Assembly: GCF_034424175.1 (NCBI RefSeq)
Contig: NZ_CP139986.1
Coordinates: forward strand, 2,418,001-2,482,000
DNA from: Kluyvera intermedia
GTDB lineage: Bacteria; Pseudomonadota; Gammaproteobacteria; Enterobacterales; Enterobacteriaceae
DNA length: 64,000 nt
Direction: 5' to 3'
Position numbers and translations under genes: made by a program. The first letter of the stretch is position 1; each line of letters opens with the position of its first letter. The notes under the pieces are model-generated. The model was given only the letters and a program-made list of their open reading frames with translations, was not told the origin of the DNA and made no database searches. This document shows, one piece after another, positions 57,570 through 64,000 of this stretch.

Positions 57570-58088
57570 ATGTCTATTCGCTTTGCGACAAAAGAAGACT
57601 GCGCCGCGATTGCGGCAATCTATAACCATGCGGTAGTCAATACCGCGGCAATCTGGAACGACAAAACCGTCGATACCGACAACCGTATTGCGTGGTTTGA
57701 AGCGCGTCAGTTTGGTCACTTCCCGGTTCTGGTCAGTGAAGAAGATGATGTCATCACCGGCTACGCCTCTTATGGTGACTGGCGCGCCTTTGAGGGTTTT
57801 CGCCACACCGTTGAGCATTCGGTTTATATCCACCCGGAACATCAGAGTAAAGGGTTGGGCAATATTTTGCTGGGCGCGTTAATTGATGAAGCCCGACGTC
57901 GCGGTAAACATGTGATGGTGGCGGGTATCGAATCGCAAAACCACGCCTCTTTGCATCTGCACGAGAAGCACGGTTTTATCACCACCGGGCAAATGCCGCA
58001 GGTCGGCACGAAATTTGGTCGCTGGCTGGATCTTACTTTTATGCAGCTTCAGCTGGATAATCGTCACGATCCGGACGGTAAGGCATGA
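57570..58088 (+). CDS. mnaT: L-amino acid N-acyltransferase MnaT
   Basis: A 172-residue GNAT-family enzyme, the same length as E. coli MnaT (YncA), which acetylates methionine and its sulfone/sulfoximine analogues. The acetyl-CoA motif HPEHQSKGLGNILL is near residue 86, and GIESQNHASLHLHEKHGF is the typical C-terminal core. The start at 57570 (MSIRFATKEDC) has AGGGTG upstream. It overlaps ydcZ by 4 bp. Confidence 0.95.
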   Translation: MSIRFATKEDCAAIAAIYNHAVVNTAAIWNDKTVDTDNRIAWFEARQFGHFPVLVSEEDDVITGYASYGDWRAFEGFRHTVEHSVYIHPEHQSKGLGNILLGALIDEARRRGKHVMVAGIESQNHASLHLHEKHGFITTGQMPQVGTKFGRWLDLTFMQLQLDNRHDPDGKA

Positions 58089-58534
58089 ACCACTCCCTCA
58101 CGCTGACGTTCCTGATAGCCGCCGGAATTGGCCTAGTTATCCAGAACACGCTGATGGTGCGTATTACCCAGTCGGCCTCCACTATTCTGGTGGCGATGCT
58201 GCTGAACTCACTGGTCGGTATCGTGCTGTTTGTCACTATTTTGTTGATTAAGCACGGTATGTCAGGCGTGAACGAGCTGGTGTCGACGATTAAATGGTGG
58301 ACGCTCATTCCTGGTTTGCTGGGATCGTTTTTTGTGTTTGCCAGCATCAGCGGTTATCAGTACGTGGGAGCCGCCACAACGATTGCGGTGCTGGTGGCGA
58401 GTCAGTTAATTGGCGGGTTGGTGATGGACGTAGTACGAAGTCACGGCGTGCCGTGGCGCGCGCTGGTGGGTCCGGTATGCGGTGCGGTGATGTTGATTGT
58501 TGGTGCGTGGTTGGTGGCGAAACGACAGTTTTGA
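58085..58534 (+). CDS. ydcZ: DMT-superfamily inner membrane protein YdcZ
   Basis: A 149-residue, five-helix membrane protein of the DUF606/DMT YdcZ family. Half-size transporters of this type probably work as dimers. The ATGA overlap with mnaT implies coupling, so export of an acetylated amino acid or analogue is a reasonable guess but unproven. Confidence 0.93.
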   Translation: MNHSLTLTFLIAAGIGLVIQNTLMVRITQSASTILVAMLLNSLVGIVLFVTILLIKHGMSGVNELVSTIKWWTLIPGLLGSFFVFASISGYQYVGAATTIAVLVASQLIGGLVMDVVRSHGVPWRALVGPVCGAVMLIVGAWLVAKRQF

Positions 58535-58535
58535 G

Positions 58536-58619
58536 GCAGCGCTACGCTTATCAGGCCTACACGTGCTACAAAAATGCGAAAATGTAGCCCGGCTGAGCAA
58601 ATACGCCGCCGGGTACAAA
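58536..58619. repeat. Degenerate REP-like sequences between ydcZ and ydcY
   Basis: GCGCTACGCTTATCAGGCCTACA is a REP half, followed by GTAGCCCGGCTGAGCAAATACGCCGCCGGGTAC, a hairpin related to those at 17787 and 18672. The genes are convergent. Confidence 0.75.
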
Positions 58620-58631
58620 ACAGCCGACAAA

Positions 58632-58865
58632 CTAAAGAATGGTGCCGCCCTGGCTGAGCAGTTCGCGACGCGCTTCTTCCAGCTCTTGCTGGTTTTTACC
58701 GTGATGTGCAATGGCAACCCGCAGACGCTGCTGTTGGGTAAAACGATCTTCGCGGCTTAACTCTGCGTCCTCGCTCAACACCAGCAGTAACTCATTCATA
58801 TGGGTAATCACGTTTTCCGCAAGCGCGGCTTCGACGCGTTCAATAACCTCATCCAGATGCGACAT
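58632..58865 (-). CDS. ydcY: Conserved small protein YdcY
   Basis: A 77-residue acidic, mostly helical soluble protein equal in length to E. coli YdcY. ATG at 58865 with GGAG five bases upstream is preferred to the GTG two codons earlier. DUF2526 family; function unknown. It is 9 bp downstream of the binding-protein gene and probably co-transcribed with it. Confidence 0.92.
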   Translation of the reverse strand: MSHLDEVIERVEAALAENVITHMNELLLVLSEDAELSREDRFTQQQRLRVAIAHHGKNQQELEEARRELLSQGGTIL

Positions 58866-58874
58866 CTTCACTCC

Positions 58875-60473
58875 TTAATTAATTTTCACTTTCGAGAAAT
58901 CACTGCCCATCAGGCTGACGCTGTAACCGCTGATATTGCTACGGGTGGCATAGAAGGTTTTGCCATTCGCCAGCGCAATCCACGGGGCCTGCTGATAGAA
59001 AATTTCCTGAGCCTGGCCATAAAGCGCGGCGCGTTTAGCCGGTGCGCTTTCGACCAATGCTTTCTTCATCAGACCATCATACTCTTTATTGCACCAGCGC
59101 GCGGCGTTAGAGCCGGATTTTATGCTGCCACAGCCAAGCAGCGTATTGGCAAAGTTGTCAGGGTCGCCGTTATCTGACATCCAGCCATACAGGGCGCTGT
59201 CGTGTTCACCTTTGCGGATCCCCGACAGGTATTCACCCCATTCATAGCTGACGATCTTAGCCTTCACGCCCACTTTCGCCCAGTCGCTTTGAATCATCTC
59301 AGCAATTCGGCGCGAGTTCGGGTTGTATGGACGTTGCACCGGCATCGACCACAACGTCACGTCAACGCCCTTCTCCAGCCCCGCCTGCTTCAGCAGCGCT
59401 TTGGCTTTCTCTGGGTCGTAGCCGTAATCCTGCAGATCTTTTTTGTAGCCCAGCATATTTGGCGGGATCGGCGATTTCGCCACCGTCCCGGAGCCCATAA
59501 ACACCGCGTTAACGATCGCTTGTTTGTCGGTCGCGTAATTCAGCGCCTGACGGACCAATACATTATCAAACGGTTTTTTCTCGGTATTAAACGCCAGATA
59601 ACCAACGTTCAATGCTTCAACCGCGTGCAGCGCCAGGTCATGATTCTTTTTAATCACATCAAACTGGACCGGAGAAGGTGCCGGGATAATCTGGCATTCG
59701 TTGGTCTGCAGTTTTGCCAGTCGTGTTTCGACGTTTGGCGTGATGGAGAAGATCAGATGCTTGGTTGGCACCGCGCCATCCCAGTAGTTTGGGTTGGCGA
59801 GATAGCGAATTTGTGAATCCACTTTGTACTGCTGGAGTACATACGGGCCAGTACCGATTGGCCAATTATCGACGTTTTCCGGCGTGCCTTTTTTCAGCAT
59901 GACATCAGCATATTCTGCGGAGAGAATTGACGCGAAGTCCATCCCCCAATCCGCGAGAAACGCGGCATTTGGCTCACTCAGCACGAACTGCACGTGATAA
60001 TCATCGACCTTTTTAACCTCTTTAATCAGCTTATCCAGGCCCACGTCGCTAAAGTATTCATAGTTACCCTGCGATACGTTGTGATACGGGTGGTCTTTAT
60101 CTTTCTGACGCAGCACGGAGAAAACAACGTCGTCGGCATTGAAATCACGGGTCGGTTTAAAGAATTTATTGCTGTTGAATTTCACGCCCTGACGCAGCGT
60201 AAAGGTGTAGGTCAGCCCGTCCGGCGAAATCGTCCACTCGGTAGCCAGTGAAGGTACCGGCGTGTTTTTCACCGGATCGAAGTTTATCAGGCGGTTATAC
60301 AACACCTGAGAACTGGCCACAAAACTCGGGCCGGAGCTGGCAATCTGCGGGTTAAAAGATTCCGGTGAGGCTTCGGAACAGTAGATCAGCGTGTCGTTGT
60401 TTGCCGCTATAGCAGCACTTGCCGGTAACAGCGCGCTAAGTGCTAGCGCGAGGAGCGTTTTCCCTGTGGTCAT
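58875..60473 (-). CDS. Orphan DppA-like periplasmic peptide-binding protein
   Basis: A 532-residue SBP_bac_5 protein with a signal peptide (LLALALSALLPASAAIA-ANN, cleaved near residue 23) and the family signature around TFTLRQGVKFNSNKFF. It resembles E. coli DppA, the dipeptide and heme-binding protein. No permease or ATPase genes flank it, so it must use a transporter encoded elsewhere or serve as a chaperone/sensor. It lies where E. coli carries the ydcSTUV region. Confidence 0.88.
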   Translation of the reverse strand: MTTGKTLLALALSALLPASAAIAANNDTLIYCSEASPESFNPQIASSGPSFVASSQVLYNRLINFDPVKNTPVPSLATEWTISPDGLTYTFTLRQGVKFNSNKFFKPTRDFNADDVVFSVLRQKDKDHPYHNVSQGNYEYFSDVGLDKLIKEVKKVDDYHVQFVLSEPNAAFLADWGMDFASILSAEYADVMLKKGTPENVDNWPIGTGPYVLQQYKVDSQIRYLANPNYWDGAVPTKHLIFSITPNVETRLAKLQTNECQIIPAPSPVQFDVIKKNHDLALHAVEALNVGYLAFNTEKKPFDNVLVRQALNYATDKQAIVNAVFMGSGTVAKSPIPPNMLGYKKDLQDYGYDPEKAKALLKQAGLEKGVDVTLWSMPVQRPYNPNSRRIAEMIQSDWAKVGVKAKIVSYEWGEYLSGIRKGEHDSALYGWMSDNGDPDNFANTLLGCGSIKSGSNAARWCNKEYDGLMKKALVESAPAKRAALYGQAQEIFYQQAPWIALANGKTFYATRSNISGYSVSLMGSDFSKVKIN

Positions 60474-60624
60474 GGTTATATGCCTTTCGATTTTATTATA
60501 AGGACGGTCGTACTAATAACAGCACAGCACTACAAAGCTGGCAAATAACCAATCGGCATAAATCATAAATTAATCCATTAACATCAATTAAATACCCCAA
60601 CGCCCTGCGACGCTGGAGTATTTG

Positions 60625-62112
60625 TCAGAGCACTTCCTCCATCACCCACACGCTGACGCACCCGCCATTGCAGGTAAAGGTCGCGCTGCCTTCACTGTCG
60701 GTTTCGACGATCTCTTGCCGATTGTTGAGAAAATCTTTCCAGCGTTTATGGCCGTAATTCTCCCCAAGGGTCAGCGTTTTCTCCCCGTCATCGCCATTCG
60801 AGAGCATGACCACGCAGCCTGGCATTTCGTCAGTTCCGCTACGGCTAAAGGCAATGCAGTTCGGATGATCGAACCATAGCGTTTGTACCCCATGGGCGAA
60901 ACGCTGACGGGCGTCGATCAATTCATGCAACTGCGCAATAACCGGCATGTCGATGGTATAGGTTTCGCCATCGCTGCCGGTATCTTCGTAATGTGCGCCA
61001 AACAGATCGGGATAGAAGACCGACGGCACGCCGTTTTCACGCAACAGGATCAACGCATAAGCCAGCGGCTTAAACCACGCTTCTACCGGGGCTTCCAGTG
61101 CCTGAAGCGGTTGCGTATCGTGGTTGGCAACCAGCGTCACCGCGTGGAACGGGTCAGCTTCCACCAGCGTACCGGTGAAAATCTGACTCATGTCGTAATC
61201 ACGGCCCATCCGCGATGCTTCATGGAAATGCAGCTGCAAAGGGGCATCGAACAGCATCGATTTGCCATCAACCTGGTGAAGATATTGCTGCAATTTATCG
61301 ACTTCATGTGACCAGTATTCTGCAACGATAAACAGCGGTTTAGGCGCGACTTCCTGTACGTGTTCAATCCACTCTTTATAGAACCACGCGGGAATATGTT
61401 TCACCGCATCGAGACGGAAACCGTCGCAATGAGTTTGCTCAAGCATCCAGCGCGCCCAGTATTTAATCTCTTCAGTCACCGAATGATTACGGAAGTCGAT
61501 ATTTTCACCCATCAGGTAATCAAAATTACCCATTTCGTTATCGACCTGATCGTTCCAGCCTTCGCCGGTGTAGTCATTTACGATTTTGAAAATGCCGTCT
61601 TCATCAGGATTTTCGATATGGTCGATACCGCTAAAGCATTTGTAATCCCAGACAAACTGCGAATATTTCCCCGCACGAGCCGGAAACGTGTAACGCGTCC
61701 ACGCTTCGCACTCAATAATTTCCTCGTCAATTTGCGTGCGATCGTCTGCATTGACGCGCTGAACACGAATATGCTCTTTTTCATCCGCTCCCATCTTGTG
61801 GTTGACGACCACATCCATCAGCACCGCAATTTCGTGCTGCTTTAGGGCATCAATAGCTTCCAGCAACTGGGCTTTATCACCGTATTTGGTCGCGGTCGTC
61901 CCTTTTTGATCAAACTCGCCAAGGTCAAAAAGATCGTAGTTGTCATAACCGACGGAATAGCCGCCGGACGCGCCTTTAGTTGCAGGCGGCAGCCAGATCA
62001 TATTGATACCAATCTCTTGCAGATTCGGTGCGAGCGCCGCCACTTCCGGCCACAGTTCACCGCCCGTCGGGTAATACCAGTGAAAGCATTGTAATAAGGT
62101 GTGGTTGCGCAT
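60625..62112 (-). CDS. amyA: Cytoplasmic alpha-amylase
   Basis: A 495-residue GH13 enzyme of the same length as E. coli AmyA, without signal peptide. Conserved regions are [17 protein letters not shown] (nucleophile Asp), [10 protein letters not shown] (acid/base Glu) and LVANHDTQP. It hydrolyses internal alpha-1,4 glucans. The start at 62112 ([14 protein letters not shown]) follows GGAGAACAGG. In E. coli amyA lies near the fli genes, far from this region, so this is a relocated gene or a second copy. Confidence 0.93.
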   Translation of the reverse strand: MRNHTLLQCFHWYYPTGGELWPEVAALAPNLQEIGINMIWLPPATKGASGGYSVGYDNYDLFDLGEFDQKGTTATKYGDKAQLLEAIDALKQHEIAVLMDVVVNHKMGADEKEHIRVQRVNADDRTQIDEEIIECEAWTRYTFPARAGKYSQFVWDYKCFSGIDHIENPDEDGIFKIVNDYTGEGWNDQVDNEMGNFDYLMGENIDFRNHSVTEEIKYWARWMLEQTHCDGFRLDAVKHIPAWFYKEWIEHVQEVAPKPLFIVAEYWSHEVDKLQQYLHQVDGKSMLFDAPLQLHFHEASRMGRDYDMSQIFTGTLVEADPFHAVTLVANHDTQPLQALEAPVEAWFKPLAYALILLRENGVPSVFYPDLFGAHYEDTGSDGETYTIDMPVIAQLHELIDARQRFAHGVQTLWFDHPNCIAFSRSGTDEMPGCVVMLSNGDDGEKTLTLGENYGHKRWKDFLNNRQEIVETDSEGSATFTCNGGCVSVWVMEEVL

Positions 62113-62357
62113 ACCTGTTCTCCGTGTAAAGCGACACAAGAACTATAAATGGGAAATACGCGGTCCGCGATGTTCTATGACCTTAAGTCGCTAGAATGTA
62201 TGACCGGTGTTGTCACTATAGGAAAAAACCACAAGATTTAACTTAAGTAAAAACATTCAATGCCACGAGAATTACCCTATTTACCCCTTTCATCCGCCGT
62301 TTGTTGCATTTCGCTTTGCGTAAAGTAATGCCGTGAAGAAGTCTATGGGACAAGAAC

Positions 62358-63680
62358 GTGGCAAAAATTCTTTTACGCAGCGGAAGTCTTGATGATTTCC
62401 AGGCCGTAGGCGGCGGCGGGCAAACCGTATTTCATCTGGCGTTGCAGGTGCGTGAAACCCTGCGTTTACGCAAACAACTCGCTCTGGCTGATTGTCTGGC
62501 GATCCCGCAGCTTAACGATGAGGGCGACCGGGTAGACTGGTATTCGCCTGTTCATGGCGAGGTGGTGAGCTGGAAAGCCGCCGACGAGACGCTACGCACT
62601 CGCGCACTACATTATTTAGAAGGGTTGCAGGAGAGCGCTCGCACGCTCAGCAAAAAGTGCCTGCAATCTGACAAAACCGCGCAGCAGCTGTTCGGTGCGC
62701 TGTTGGAAAAATCGCTCCAGTTTCCCGGTGAAAACCACCTTTTTCTGGTCGATGGCAAGCCCGTTATCAGCTTCTGGGGGTTCGTGAACCTAAACGAAGC
62801 CGCGCGTGAAGATACGCTGGATTGCTTGCGCTATGTTGAGCCGGAAGCCGTAGAGGAGCCGGTGATTGACGACGTTCCGGTCATTGAAGAGCCGGAAACT
62901 CCGGCTATCGTCTTCCAGCAAGCGGACGCACCGCTGCTGGCGTCAGATGAGCCGCTGATTAACGCGTATACGTTACCGGATGAAGAGCCAGCTGAAACGC
63001 CAGCGCCTGTTTTGCCGATCGTTTCCGCCCCGCCATCTCCGGCGCGTCGTATCCGTTGGATGTGGGGGATCCCGCTCGCGGCAGCCGTCGCTGCCGTCGC
63101 TATTGCGGTGCCATTAATGATCCCGACGTCACAGGCAGAATCAGAGCCGGTTGCCCAGACCGTTGCCGTGCCGGAAATACCCGACTCCGCCCCCCTCCCT
63201 GTGTTAACCGCTTCGCTACCGTTGCATCAGGCCAGTTTCAAGCCCGAGCCGGTGGTTAAAGAAGAAGAGAAACCGGTAGTGATTGCGGCTATCCCGAAAG
63301 ACGCTATGGTGATGGATGCCACGCAAATGCGCACCGGCACCACCCGTTTTCTCAACGGCAACTGGCGTCTGCAGATGGATATCAGCGACGCGCATAGCGG
63401 TAAAGCGCCAAGTCTGCGCTATCAAATCCAGAATAATAAAGGCACTGCCCGCGTGGTGCGCGAAGGTAATATTATCTGCAAAGCAGCAATATTCTCAGGC
63501 TTACACCAAAACGGCGAACTGATGATTAAAAGCCGCGGCAATGCCCAGTGCAGCGACGGTACGCGCTATCCGCTACCGGAAGTCAGCTGTAAACCCGGAA
63601 ACAGCAATGTGGCCGTTTGTACCGCACGGTTTGACGCCAAAACGGTTGTCCCGTTGACCTTTAAAAAGACGGGAGCGTAA
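62358..63680 (+). CDS. srfA: SrfA, putative single-pass membrane protein of the srfABC locus
   Basis: A 440-residue protein like Salmonella SrfA. The N-terminal soluble domain (about 1-160), an acidic proline-rich linker (160-230), one membrane helix (about 233-255) and a C-terminal domain (about 310-440) with four cysteines suggest a cytoplasm-inside, periplasm-outside topology. The start is GTG at 62358; the nearby ATG at 62346 is out of frame. srfB follows 3 bp after the stop. Named from SsrB-regulated loci in Salmonella; biochemical role unknown. Confidence 0.88.
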   Translation: MAKILLRSGSLDDFQAVGGGGQTVFHLALQVRETLRLRKQLALADCLAIPQLNDEGDRVDWYSPVHGEVVSWKAADETLRTRALHYLEGLQESARTLSKKCLQSDKTAQQLFGALLEKSLQFPGENHLFLVDGKPVISFWGFVNLNEAAREDTLDCLRYVEPEAVEEPVIDDVPVIEEPETPAIVFQQADAPLLASDEPLINAYTLPDEEPAETPAPVLPIVSAPPSPARRIRWMWGIPLAAAVAAVAIAVPLMIPTSQAESEPVAQTVAVPEIPDSAPLPVLTASLPLHQASFKPEPVVKEEEKPVVIAAIPKDAMVMDATQMRTGTTRFLNGNWRLQMDISDAHSGKAPSLRYQIQNNKGTARVVREGNIICKAAIFSGLHQNGELMIKSRGNAQCSDGTRYPLPEVSCKPGNSNVAVCTARFDAKTVVPLTFKKTGA

Positions 63681-63683
63681 ACC

Positions 63684-64000
63684 ATGCTGGTGACCCTATG
63701 TGATTACAAACAGAGCGTGACGCTGATTGCCAATAGCGGCGTTCAATTCCTCGACTTTGGCCTGAGCCCGCAAGAGTCGCTGCAGCACGGCCGTTTTGTG
63801 CGTAAAACCGCCAACGGCCCGCTATTGCGTCTGGACTATGATGTTGTCAACCAACGTCATACCTTGCCCGGCGAAGCAGGCCGTCCGCCTGAAGTGGTGA
63901 AACCCGAATCCACCTTGCCGCTGCATCAATCACTCACCCTGTTGGACGGCGTCTGGCTGCCGCTGCCTTTTTTACGTTTTAACCCGCCGCGCACCTTTGT
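63684..64000 (+). CDS. srfB: SrfB, 5' part only
   Basis: The frame beginning MLVTLCDYKQSVTLIANSGV matches the N-terminus of Salmonella SrfB, a protein of about 990 residues. GGGAG lies 9 bases before the ATG. The N-terminus, with its ANSGVQFLDFG strand-turn-strand, resembles the phosphate-1 region of actin/Hsp70-like ATPases; that is inference. The gene leaves the window at 64000. Confidence 0.88.
   Translation, partial: MLVTLCDYKQSVTLIANSGVQFLDFGLSPQESLQHGRFVRKTANGPLLRLDYDVVNQRHTLPGEAGRPPEVVKPESTLPLHQSLTLLDGVWLPLPFLRFNPPRTF

Overview
The window looks like chromosomal DNA of an enterobacterium close to Citrobacter and Salmonella. Most proteins are near-identical in length and motif to Escherichia coli K-12 proteins, but several genes typical of Salmonella/Citrobacter (smvA/smvR, srfA/srfB, an mgtE-type magnesium transporter) are interleaved. 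Citrobacter is the best guess from gene content; this is inference, not a database result. No tRNA, rRNA, CRISPR array, intact insertion sequence or phage was seen.

Region 1 (1-16.4 kb), anaerobic respiration: the 5' part of fdnH and a complete selenocysteine-containing fdnG (formate dehydrogenase N) face left; yddG faces right; a RES/Xre toxin-antitoxin pair and the divergent smvA/smvR drug-efflux pair follow; then narU-narZ-narY-narW-narV, the second nitrate reductase with its nitrate/nitrite transporter. Formate oxidation by FdnGH and nitrate reduction by NarZYV are the two halves of formate-to-nitrate respiration.

Region 2 (16.4-22.3 kb): an M-box-like leader with an RBS-sequestering hairpin in front of a short MgtE-type transporter, then an MBL-fold hydrolase, nhoA, yddH, pptA, a small P-loop kinase and a LysR regulator, separated by REP-type inverted repeats.

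Region 3 (22.3-38.5 kb), aromatic amine and phenylacetate catabolism: paaY, paaX, paaABCDEFGHIJK (leftward), paaZ and tynA (rightward). TynA oxidises phenylethylamine to phenylacetaldehyde in the periplasm, FeaB (49.7-51.2 kb) oxidises that to phenylacetate, and the Paa enzymes turn it into acetyl-CoA and succinyl-CoA. PaaX and FeaR operator-like sites are visible.

Region 4 (38.5-49.7 kb), an accessory segment separating tynA from feaB, which are neighbours in E. coli K-12: an arginase-family enzyme with a TetR regulator and palindromic operator, an alpha/beta hydrolase, an HxlR regulator with a zinc alcohol dehydrogenase, an unknown lipoprotein, a SymE-like protein, a second arylamine N-acetyltransferase with a LysR regulator, a glutathione peroxidase, a penicillin-binding-protein-like lipoprotein and a broken mazEF pair. 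It carries scattered copies of a degenerate short repeat, and a second copy of the tynA-type terminator.

Region 5 (49.7-64 kb): feaB/feaR, a YgdI/YgdR-type lipoprotein, yncE, pqqU (yncD), mcbR, an XRE-cupin regulator diverging from mnaT-ydcZ, ydcY, an orphan DppA-like binding protein, a cytoplasmic alpha-amylase, and srfA with the start of srfB running off the window.
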